From the NCBI RefSeq assembly GCF_000004825.1, contig NW_008805078.1:896069-960068 (forward strand): a stretch of DNA of 64,000 nt, in the 5' to 3' direction. This stretch comes from Heterostelium album PN500. Its lineage: Eukaryota > Evosea > Eumycetozoa > Acytosteliales > Acytosteliaceae. Under the pieces are notes generated by a model. That model had not been told where the DNA came from, searched no databases, and worked only from the letters and a program-made list of their open reading frames with translations. Position numbers and translations under genes: made by a program. Numbering within the stretch: position 1 is the first letter of the stretch; each line of letters begins with the position of its first letter. Positions 12,226-22,523 of the stretch are shown here, piece by piece.

Positions 12226-15200
12226 ATGAGAAGAAAAACAATTGCTACCTACACAGTAATATCGATTCTATTATGTTTTAGTTGTTTATTTATTGTTAGT
12301 TCCTCGCTGGAATTAAGGATTAGAGAATATTTAATATTAGTACGATTGTTTGATAATACCAATGGACATCATTGGATAAGAAAAGATGGGTGGGAGGACT
12401 TGGTGGCCGTTTTCCATCGAGCACCCAACATTCTGAATCTTCTGCCCGAAGATACGGTGCCACTCAGCCTAGCCGACGATGAATACGATCGATTGGACGA
12501 AAATCCGTTCGCTTTCGTCGATATGTTGTATACGATCAATGACTTCTGGTTACCAGAGCTATATGGAGTTAAATTTTCAAACTATACGATCAATTCGATG
12601 TAGGTATCATCATAAATAATAACAAACTAGGTTTAGTTGTCGGAGAGTTCGATCAATAGATTAATAATAGATATTTGATGTTTAAAAGTGAATTACAAAA
12701 TAATAATTTAACAGGAGATTATCCAAATTATTTATACTATGTAAATAATTTATTGAAATTAGACCTTTCAAACAATTCACTCTCTGGTAAAATGGAGACA
12801 GAGGCACTTACCTATAATAATATGGCTAGTGTTAATATATCGAGAAACCATATTAGAGGACCTGTACCACGATTACAAAATACAGCAAAAACTATGTATG
12901 TTATGAAAATTGAATTTAGTATTAATAATAATATTGTTCTAATTATTGCTTTTTTCATATATTAGTGATTTAAGTTATAATAACTTTGATGGATATTTAC
13001 CAAAACTTGTAAATACACCAAATTTAACTGAATTGTAAATATTTATTTTTAGAGTAGACATAGGTAAACAATACTAATAGCAACTTAAAATGTACTTCTT
13101 TCTATTATAGGAATTTAAGCCATAATAACATAACAGGAACTATACCTAAATTTCTATTTAGACAACGATTGTTAGAATCTGTAGATTTAAGCTATAACAG
13201 ATTCATTGGATATATTCCATCTTTGACAGATTCAGTAATTCACACTTTGTAAGTATTGTTATTTTATTATCTTTTCAAGGTTTTCTGTTGATTATTAATT
13301 AATATATATATATATAATTGTAAAAGAATCGTAAGAAACAATTATTTAATGGATAATATTACAGGTTCAACGATATTAAGGTCACGAACATTAAAATATT
13401 TGTAAGTCTTATCTTTATCTGTTTTCCAAAATTGATTTGATTTTCAATTTGTTACTAATATTCATTATTTAGTGATGGAGATAACAATTACTTTACTGGT
13501 AGTCTATCACCTAGATTGTTTTCATTTACATTATTCACATATATATCACTGAGGAACAATGGAATCGATGGTATAATACCCAGTGTGGTGGCATGCATGG
13601 GTGACCATATAGAATTCCATACAGATATCAACGAATCATTACCTTGTGGTAAGTATCAGAACAATTTGAATTGTCTCCAATTATCTTTTATTAATTTAAA
13701 ATCGATGTTTTTTTAGTTCCTAGAATAGATGAAATATCAACAGTTTCAACAAAAGGAGGAGAAATAACAATATCAGGATTTGATTTTGGATATCAATTCA
13801 ATAGTTACGATATTGATATTAAATTGCAAAATAATGTAACCAGTTCATTTAAGAGATTTCTCATTAGCAATAGAAGGATAGCAGTCAATGTTCCTCCTGG
13901 ACATGGAAGACATAATTTAACACTAACTTTTAGAAATGCTACCATTATCAAAGAATATTCCTATAAATGTATGTTTGAATAATAATAATAATCCAAATTC
14001 AACTAATTAACTAATTAATTAACACAACATGTTTTTATAAATAGTTCCATATATAATAGAGATTTCATCAGTTACACCAAAAGAAGGAGGAAGAATAACT
14101 ATGATTGGAGATAATTTTGATAGAGAATTGGCAAAACAAGTATTACCTCAGGTGGAAATTGGTGGTGCTCGTTGTATTGATGTAGAAGTAGTTAGTGACA
14201 AAGAAGTACATTGTTCGCTTGGACCGAGCAATATTAAAACACCTGCAGCTATCAATATTACGGTGGGCGATTTATCAGCTATTTCCAAAGTACAATTCTT
14301 TTATTCTCCGATCGATGGCGATCTAGAGTGTTCATTGCCATGTAATAAACATGGATCGATCAATATCACCTCGAAAACCATCGATCTATCGAATACAACA
14401 AACGTTAGGCTGGGCGACTATTTCGAGCCTTGTGTCAATCTGACCGTAAAGAATATTGATGGAATCGTTTACGTCAACTGTATAGCACCCTATGGAAATG
14501 GACTGAAACACCCAGTCTATGTGACCACCAACTCTATCACCTACCACAATGATTGTCTGTCTTTCAATCCACCGAAGATCGAGAGAATTGCAGGCGCCGA
14601 TTATTTTAAGGGTGGCATTGTCAAGATCTATGGAAAGTATTTGGAGTCGGAAGTGGATCAAGTCAATATCACAATTGGCGACCAGAATTGTAAGCCTCTG
14701 CAACACAGTACTTCCAATGAGCTACAGTGCTATCTGGAGAAGCACAGACACATGAAATGGAACGAAAAGATAACAGTGACTATTGCCAACCAATCGGATA
14801 CCGCCAACTACACCGATGCCAACGATCAATGTTTTGAGTTTTGCGATCAGCACTGCAGTCATTGCCGCGACGGTCTGGCTGAGTGTCTTCCCGATTGGAA
14901 TGGTCCATTCTGTGACAGCGACATCACCGAGCCCTCGTTTGAATTCTTCAGAGAGTCGCCAGCGGTTTCATTCAAATTCAAATCGATTCAACTGAGTTAT
15001 CACTTCAAAGTGAATCTCTCTACAATCCTGGAAGTCACTCCGTCCGGAACGATAGTCGACCACCTGGTGGACTCAAAGTTTTGGGTGGTCAACGCAACCA
15101 AACCCGAAAAGAGTTTTATCTACACAAACAACCAGAGTAATTTAGTGGTGGAGATGAATTGTAATTCCGAGGACGACGAACTTCGTTGGTATGCCGGTGA

Positions 15201-16020
15201 ATACCTGAGAATCCCACGGTACAGTGTGCGTTTCACCGTGAAAAGTCACAACCATACGTTCAAGTCGGCCGAAAACAAGTTGGTACTGACATTCGACATC
15301 ACTTCGCCACCGCCAATCTTGACAAACCACTGTAGTGCTGCACCAGTCGTGGAGGTTTCGCAGGTTGCAGGCTTGCGATGGTGGACCTCCTACTTTTACG
15401 ATGTCAAACTGTTTGGACGTGTCACACAGCGCGCCGTCCTAGACAATACGATCACTCCGGTGCAAGCAGGCATTCGTACGCCCAAGAACGACCGATTCCT
15501 CTTCCACTTTGACTATACACTCGACTCCTACGACCAGAAGCTGTATTTCGAGTCGGACTTTTCAACGCTCACCAAATTCCGACAGATTCCAGACTACTTG
15601 CCGCCCGGCTGTTTCATCGACCGCAACCCCAGGCGACATCCGTACGAGGTGATATGCGCTGTGCTTGTGATAGCGGGCACCGTTGCACTGCTGATCTATC
15701 TGACGCGAGTGGAGGCACATCACAACAAGCAGAGTATGCGACTGAACAAGATGATCATGTCGAAGGATGTCTGTACGCCGGTGATGACATCGGTATCAGC
15801 GCAGTCCTACCAGAGCTACCTCGAGAGCATCATCGACGGACTGACAATCGACAATCTTGGCAATCCTATATGTCCGCTGAACTCGACACACCTGCAGCAC
15901 AGTCTGAGTAACAACAACACCGCATACAACAGTAGCAGCTCTACCCACTCCAGTGGCATAAGTAGCGAAGATCTCATCAGTGTCGAAGAGGAAAACAATC
16001 ATACAATAATAAGGACTTGA
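12226..16020 (+). CDS. Type I membrane protein with LRRs, TIG/IPT repeats and an EGF-like module
   Basis: Adhesion or receptor-type surface protein of the amoeba LRR-TIG-EGF class. The N-terminus is a signal peptide (VISILLCFSCLFIVSSS). Several small exons follow, each starting within a leucine-rich repeat (NLSHNNITGTIPKFLF, VDLSYNRFIGYIPSL). From about 13718 come TIG/IPT-type beta domains (STKGGEITISGFDFGYQF; SVTPKEGGRITMIGDNFDR; IAGADYFKGGIVKIYGKYL), a Cys-rich EGF-like stretch near 14830-14915, and a long beta-rich juxtamembrane region. The single transmembrane helix is near 15645-15710 (VICAVLVIAGTVALLIYLT), and the cytoplasmic tail is Ser/Asn-rich. Introns sit at 12603-12671 (borders uncertain), about 12896-12964, 13036-13110, 13250-13326, 13402-13472, 13650-13716 and 13967-14042. 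No homologue is named with confidence; the closest known architecture is the ComC/Tgr-like surface proteins. It is similar in layout to the gene at 27819-31699. Confidence 0.78.
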
Positions 16021-16394
16021 AATTAATAAAACTTTATTATATTAATTACAAATATTAACCAACATATGATTGTGGCACAACAAATTATTTTAATTGTTAA
16101 AATAATTGTTTCAAAAAAAGATATCTATGAAACTTTTGAACGATAATCTGGACATAATACATTGTAACCTCTATGGATACACTTTTGAACATACAAATGT
16201 TGTGAGTCCAATCTATTAAAGGAAATTAACAATTAAATTACAAACTGTAAAAAAGAAAAATAAAAAATAATAATTTATCTTTTCATTTGATTTGTGATCA
16301 GCCTTTTTAACAAAAAAAAACTCTCAGAAGAATTTTAAAATTAATTACTTTTTTTTTGTTTTTATAAAAGACAGATAATAATATAGTTTATAGA
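16021..16394. other. AT-rich spacer before APC13
   Basis: 374 bases between the membrane protein and APC13 on the same strand. It should hold a terminator and a promoter; no distinct element recognised. Confidence 0.4.
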
Positions 16395-16769
16395 ATGTCA
16401 GATAGTAACTATATGAGCTATATTCATTCGAATTTAAACAAAACACTTATAGATGTAGTTGATGTACAATGGTCACAAGATAGTCTTCCTCCCAATGAAT
16501 GTAAATACTTGCACAACTTCATTTATAATAATACTTTATACGATACTAATAAAAATTAAATCGAATTTAAAGATATTAAACCACTTTCAATTGAGACTCT
16601 ATCAGATGCATTTAATGAGATGATGAACTCAAATACTTCAGGTATTTATATAAACATGTTCTTTCACAAGACAGTCATTTGATCAATCATTATTAACATT
16701 TTTTTCAAAATAGTTCAAAATCATAAAGAAGAGAAATGGAATGATTTAGGTTTAAATGATTTATCTTAG
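16395..16769 (+). CDS. apc13: Anaphase-promoting complex subunit 13 (APC13)
   Basis: A tiny gene of three exons (16395-16500, 16573-16641, 16714-16769) giving 76 residues; human APC13 has 74. The protein opens MSDSNYMSYIHSNLNKT, then TLIDVVDVQWSQDSLPPNE matches the human 'ILDLIDDAWREDKLPYED', YIKPLSIETL matches 'VAIPLNELP', and KEEKWNDLGLNDL matches 'QEMKWTDLALQYL'. All splice sites are GT-AG and phases agree (phase 1 at both introns). APC13 stabilises TPR subunits of the anaphase-promoting complex, the ubiquitin ligase that triggers mitotic exit. The gene is too short and broken up for single-ORF prediction, so it would be missed easily. Confidence 0.85.
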
Positions 16770-17162
16770 TTACAATCAATCACCAGCAGTTATGTAATAT
16801 ATATATCTGGTTTCCAACAAAGATTATCATTACAGATGTTGATTGATATTTGTTTAAAAGTGGATAATCGCAGTTCCGTCCCGCCAAAAATTTTCAAATT
16901 TGAAAAAAAATTTTAACCGTTTTAATTCCAAATGCAACCAAAATTCGAATCGAAATCAACAACAATTATTTATTTAAATATTTAAATTACCTTTAAATAT
17001 CATAACAGACTCTAGTAATATTTATTAAAATAAAAATAATAACAGTATTGTTAAATTATTTTATATACACAGAAAAGAGAGAGATCAGGTCTAGTTGTGT
17101 TTAGTTAATTAATCAAACAAATAGAAATCTGCAAATTTTCAATTTAATATATAATTAACAAA
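16770..17162. other. Spacer between APC13 and the Claspin-like gene
   Basis: AT-rich, with an E2F-like box and a perfect 16-base palindrome (TTTTCAAATTTGAAAA, 16891-16906) just after it. Probably the promoter of the downstream gene. Confidence 0.5.
16880..16890 (-). promoter_or_regulatory. E2F-like box upstream of the Claspin-like gene
   Basis: CCCGCC followed by five A's, i.e. TTTTTGGCGGG on the minus strand, 273 bases before the start codon and in otherwise AT-rich DNA. It matches the E2F consensus well. Function is inferred from sequence and from the likely S-phase role of the gene. Confidence 0.48.
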
Positions 17163-18323
17163 ATGATGAGATCTCCAGTGAATACATTGGATGTAAACAC
17201 AAGTTTTGATGATAATGACGAGAGTCTGATATCAAAGACTGTGGTTACTCCAGAAATGTCTGATGAAAATAACGAGAAATTCATACAGAATGCAACCGAC
17301 ACCATAAAGTCAATCAATGAATTATTAGAAAAGAGTAGATTGGTATGTTTGAATAATAAAATAATAATAATAGTAGTATTGTTTGTTTTTTTTTTTGATT
17401 TATTAATAGATTTTCTTTTATTATTATTATCTTGTATAGGGAACATTAGGTCAAACAAATAATGAAGATCAAGATCAAGACGAGAACGAAGATGAAGATG
17501 AAGATGACAAAGAGAATAAACATAGTAATATAGATAATAAGAATAATAAAAAAGTTAAAAAATCATTAAGAAAACAAAGGAAGGACAAAGAGAAGGAGAA
17601 GAGACATAAAGAAGAGGAAGAACAAGAAGAAGAAGAAGATGATAATCAACAAGGAAATGAGGAAGAAAAGGAATCAGTTACTAAACTTTCAAAAAAGAAA
17701 TCAAAGAGTGCTGATAAAGATAGTTCTGATGATGAAGATCAAGATGAAGATAAAGAAGAAGAAAGAGAAGATGACAGTGGAGATGAAGACAAAGAGGAAG
17801 ATGAGAATGTAAAGAGAGTAGTAGATCCAAATGATTTCGATGAGACCTGTATAAATGAAGATGAATCAGATCAAGAGAATGATGATAACGATGAAGATTA
17901 TCAAGAGGAGAAGAGAGGTAACAACAAACAGCAGCAATCATCGAAAAAAGATAAGAAGAAGGACAAGAAGAATAAGAAGAAAAAGAAAGGTACTACTAAA
18001 GATGATGGTGAATCCGAAAGACCATTGCCATCCAAAAGAACAAAGAAACCAGTGGCATCTTCAACTGCCAAGAATGACATTTCAGAGAGAAAACCATTAA
18101 TGTTATTAACTTCAAGTATGTCAACTAATTAATTATTACATCTTTATTTGTTTTATTATTATTTATTATAAAATTGACTAACAAATACAAACTATTATTT
18201 CTTTTTTTTTTTTTGACGAAAACAAGAAACATTGATTCCTCCATCACCGATTGTAAAGAAAAGAAATATCTTTGAGTTCTTTGGTCAGGTTAAACCGATT
18301 GCTGTTGGTTCACCAATATTGAG

Positions 18324-18354
<31 letters not shown>

Positions 18355-20031
18355 GTTGTTGATAACCGTGCAAACGATGATAATGATGACGACGACGACG
18401 ATATGGATGATCAAGCCAACAATAGTTTTGGTAGCAGTATCAATGGCAGTGCTGCAGATCGCTCTTTCTCTGAGGAGAGTGTCAACGACCAGAGCAATAA
18501 CTCTAGCATGCTATCGAATGGCAGTCAGAGGAATACACCATCCAAGAGTAACAACAGATCTTTAGTTGATACAACTAACAATGATTCAGATGATGAAGAT
18601 ACAACTACAGCAACAATAACAACAACGACATCAAATATGCTTGACCAAATCTTATCAGACAAACATATGAATGACAAAGAGGAAAGTGACAAACAATCAT
18701 CTGTTAAAGATGTAGTAGTTGACAACGAAGGAGATGAAGATGATAAACAAGAACATGTTAAAAAGCAAATTTTTAAGTTACCATATGAGTCTACTTTGGT
18801 ATGAATATAATTATCAATATATATATATATGGTATAGTTTATTAATGATATTTAATTTTATTGTAAATAGGAAATGGAGAATGATTTAAGACAAGAACAA
18901 AATGAAGAGAAAGAGGAAGAAGAAGAAGATCAAACTAAATCAACACCATCTAATAGTGGACAAGCAAAGATTGCATCGTTAAAGTTAAACTACGAAGATG
19001 AAGATGACGATATAATCACAGAGGATAAAGATGATGATGCTGACTTGTTTGATGATGAAGCAGAGGTTCAGATACACACTAATGAAGATGAATATAATGA
19101 AGAGGAAGAGAAGCATAGTGCAAAGATATCTATAGATAATGAGGAGGAGGAGGAGGAAGACGAGGAAGAAGAAGAATATGACGAAGAAGACGAGGAGGAA
19201 GAGGAAGAAGAAGAGGAGATTGATAACGATCAAGAAAGAATCAATAGATTAAACATAAATCGAGATTTAATGGATAAAGAGATGGAGAAGATTCAATCGG
19301 TTGCCTCTGGTGAGTGGAGAAAGCGTAAATTCGATGAAGAGGAAATAGATGACACCACGGTAACCGATGAGTACGATGCTGCTGCCTCTGCTACTGTTGT
19401 TTCAATCTCGGTGACCGAACAACAAACAACCATACAACAAAGAAAGAAGAAGAGATCAGAGTTGATGTCATCGACCAACAGCAGTGTCAGTTCAAGTCAA
19501 TCCAGTCTGCTAACAACACTCTCTGCCGACGGAGACGACGATGACCTCAGTGAAGATGAACAAGAAGCAGAGAAGCGTCTACAACGTACTAAAGTCTTCA
19601 ATCAACTTAGAAGAAGTACAAGTGCTGGATTACCAACAACTAACAACAACAGCAGCAGCAGCAGCAATAACAATAGTAGTAAAAATAACAATAAGAATAT
19701 TGGTCATAGACATTTGGCAAAAGATCTATTTGGTAATAGTAATGAAGATAAAGAACTTCTATCAATGATTAATAAATCAAAAGCCAACAATCTTAATAAT
19801 AATAATAATAATAATAACAACAATAACAATAATAACAATAATCAAATACAACCACAGACAATAGTCGCATCATCACTACCTCATACATTTAGTGATGACT
19901 ATGAATATTCATATTCCAACTCAACATTTATGGTGAGCAGTGAAAAGTTAGAGTCACTAAAGAAACAAGTTGACAAACAAACCAATCAAGTACCCGTTTT
20001 CTTTTCAAAGAAGAAGTCTAATGCCAACTAA
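17163..20031 (+). CDS. Claspin/Mrc1-like replication-checkpoint protein (acidic)
   Basis: Four exons (17163-17342, 17440-18115, 18227-18798, 18871-20031) give about 862 residues, extremely acidic with K-rich patches. The C-terminal third resembles the Mrc1-like domain of Claspin/Mrc1. An acidic run is followed by a DxxLMDKEMEKIQSVASGEW-RKRKFDEE block (family: 'rDEklvekLlkDItsGgwRrkRr'), then DDLSEDEQEAEKRLQRTKVF (family: 'DLSDdddee..rrrrk') and RHLAKDLFGN. Two FF-containing motifs, NIFEFFGQV and a C-terminal VPVFFSKKK, look like loose PCNA-binding (PIP) motifs. Claspin links ATR/Chk1 signalling to the moving fork, and Mrc1 has the same role in yeast. The assignment rests on motif pattern in low-complexity sequence, so it is moderate. 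An alternative is another acidic nuclear protein. An E2F-like box upstream supports an S-phase role. Confidence 0.55.
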
Positions 20032-20391
20032 ACAAAAGGTGACAGTTATCAACGCGACCAAATGTGTAATATACAAATTGTTATAAACAAACATCAATAA
20101 TCAAATTGAATTATTAAGTTAATTTAAAATAAATAAAACCGTGCTTCTCATATTCAAAATTTAAGTATTTTTTTAATGATAATTTGAATAGTTAAATGAT
20201 CATTTACCCCCAAAAGTTTAGAACTAAATTTAGATCTTTTTTTTACTTTTTCATTTTAATTTGTTTTTTTTTTACAACAAAGTTGTTGTCTCTCTTATAA
20301 TATCATATTAATAATATTACATATATATTTATGTTTTTTTCAATAATTTTAAATAATTTTTAAATAGTTTGTGAAACAAAACAAAAATAAA
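20032..20391. other. AT-rich spacer
   Basis: 360 bases downstream of the Claspin-like gene; homopolymer T tracts and no gene. Confidence 0.4.
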
Positions 20392-21761
20392 ATGCAAACA
20401 CTTATAAGTGTTGATATATTGACACCTGCATTTCACTTTCCCTCGACTTACCAAAAGAGTGAGATATTCTCATTGTGTCGGGCAAACATTGGTACTGAAG
20501 ATCTTGAGTTTATCCCTATCAATAGTCACCGTATTGGAATGGTTATCTTAGATTCTAGTAGGTAACAAAAAGAATACATACTTTTAAAGTTATAAATAAT
20601 AAACAGACTCTTTTCTTGATTATTAATCTATTATCAAAATCAAAACAAAAACAAAAACAAATAGAATTTAATATGGAATCAATTGAATGGGTATATCAAC
20701 AGAATTGTTCATTCGTCACACAGTTACAAAGAGCGACGGAATCACTACAGGTCTTTCAAGAGAGAATTATGAAGGACCAACAAACGATTCTCGAGTTGAA
20801 ACGTGAGGTATCGTCGCTCAAGAAGATAGAGAATGACTTGATGTTGAAACTGGAGGAGCAGATCGAGTTGCATCGTGAGTCAGAGGCAAAGGCAGAGGAA
20901 ATCATTTTGGACCTACAGCATCAACTGCTCAATACAATCAACTATTTGAAGATGGTACAACAGCATTCCAGTCAACATCCTATCACTGTAACAAATTATA
21001 ACAACCATAGAGCGAACGACCTATTCAGACCTTCACGACTACATCTTCCTGTTCTCTTGAATTCTGTATCATTTGAAAATCTAAAAGCAAACATCAATCA
21101 ACATGCTGCTGAAACTGCTGCTGCTACCGCTGCAACTGTTATGTCAAACCCTAACAACAGCAATAGTAGTAGTAGTAGTAATAATAATAATATTAATAAT
21201 ACTGATATTGATGAAAATATCAATATTTTCAATGAGAAGAAACAGCAACAACAAGATCAACAAAATCATCATCAACAACAACTATCTTCAAATTCTAAAA
21301 GTTATGATTCTTCAGATGATGGGGATATCGATGTTAAAGTAAATAATGAATGTATTAATAATAATAATTGTAGTAATAATAGTAGTAGCAGTAATGATAA
21401 TAGTAATTGTAATAGTAATAGTAAATCATATGATAATTCAAATATACCAATGATATCAATAAATAATATAATAGTAGCAAGTAGCAGTATTAGTAGTCCA
21501 AATTTGATAAATTCATCGAGTTCATCAGTTTTTACACCACCATCAACACCAAAGACAAGTAGATCGCGAAAGAGCACACTTTTACGAAGAAACACTATTC
21601 AGAATATGCTTCCTCTAATAGAAGAGTCCGAAGAATCAAAATGTAGATATTGTGTGTGTAAAGATTTTTTGACAAAGAAGAATGCAGAGTGGCTGTGTGA
21701 CTGCGGACACACAATCATCTCTCACACAAAACTAAAAGTCAACTCCAAAGAAAAACTATAG
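20392..21761 (+). CDS. Unrecognised coiled-coil protein with a C-terminal Cys/His zinc motif
   Basis: Two exons (20392-20557, 20665-21761) join in frame to about 420 residues. I do not recognise the protein. Exon 1 has a conserved-looking globular start (DILTPAFHFPSTYQKSEIF). Residues ~60-150 form a coiled coil (LQVFQERIMKDQQTILELKR and following). The middle is N/S/Q-rich filler. After a basic SRKSTLLRR patch, the last ~45 residues hold a compact Cys/His cluster, CRYCVCKDFL...WLCDCGHTIISH, i.e. C-x2-C-x-C-x11-C-x-C-G-H-x4-H, which should bind zinc. Similar CxCGHxxxH ends occur in FAM221-type proteins, but the match is too short to name the family. The exon 1 to 2 join uses GTAGGT as donor; exon 2 could alternatively start alone at the ATG at 20673. 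Confidence 0.6.
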
Positions 21762-22205
21762 TGTATAGCCATCAATCATAACAAATTGCAAATTATTTTC
21801 AATCAACAAGAACGACATCCAACTATTTATCTGTTGTTTACAATCTCACCCCCATTCCCATTCCCATTCCCCTCCAAACCAATCACACAATAATTATTAT
21901 TATATAGAAACTTCAAAGTTTTTTTTTATTATTATTAGTAATCCAACTTATTTAGATTAGAAATAAATATTTTGTTATAAAATAAGCACTTTACAAAAAA
22001 AAAAAAAGTGTATTTTTAAATTTTTTATTTTCTAAATTTTTTTTTTTTTAATTATTTTTTCTTAATTTTTAACTATATATTGAATATATATATATTAAAG
22101 GTTGTTGTTACATACAACTACTAATTTGATATATATAAGATTTAATTTTTTGTTTTTTTTTTGTTTTTTTAATTTTTACAAGAGTGTTTTGATTTGAATA
22201 TTGCA
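21762..22205. other. Spacer with a C-rich (G-quadruplex type) run
   Basis: AT-rich except for 21849-21872, where four C-runs separated by ATT occur (see repeat entry). Otherwise T-rich tracts. Confidence 0.5.
21849..21872 (-). repeat. G-quadruplex-type run (four G-runs on the minus strand)
   Basis: Four C-runs of 5, 3, 3 and 4 bases separated by three-base ATT spacers; the minus strand therefore has G4-A2T-G3-A2T-G3-A2T-G5, a canonical quadruplex pattern. It lies 88 bases after a stop codon, in a spacer that is otherwise very AT-rich. Confidence 0.6.
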
Positions 22206-22523
22206 ATGTCAGCGGGTAAAACTAAACAGAGGAGACCAATTGAAAAAGAAATCATCAAGAGAAATGAAGTATTTAAAGCCGCCACGGAGGAAACTACTAC
22301 GTTCTTACTATGTGTTGGGTATGATGGTTTGTTAATGGACATTAGACTGTTGGGTGTTTGTTGTACAAATGAATTTCTATTGATATGTTCGATATTTCCA
22401 TTTATACTTTTATGTGTTTGTTCGACCCCAACCAAATTGTCATTAAATTTGCACTCACTGGGGGAATTAATATCTAAAAATTCTGTTAATTTTTTGTTTT
22501 GTAGGAATGATTTTAAATTGTAA
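22206..22523 (+). CDS. Possible tiny gene (43 residues if spliced)
   Basis: From the ATG at 22206 the sequence is unlike its surroundings in base use and reads MSAGKTKQRRPIEKEIIKRN, then EVFKAATEETTTFLLCV. A GTATGA donor at 22319 and an excellent polypyrimidine-TAG acceptor at 22504 would remove 186 bases and leave GNDFKL-stop, giving 43 residues. The intron is a multiple of three with no in-frame stop, so unspliced RNA would still read through to a 106-residue product ending at the same stop. The retained part is Cys/Leu-rich and looks like translated intron. I do not recognise the protein. Confidence is low because such a short frame cannot be judged by composition alone. Confidence 0.35.
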   Translation: MSAGKTKQRRPIEKEIIKRNEVFKAATEETTTFLLCVGYDGLLMDIRLLGVCCTNEFLLICSIFPFILLCVCSTPTKLSLNLHSLGELISKNSVNFLFCRNDFKL

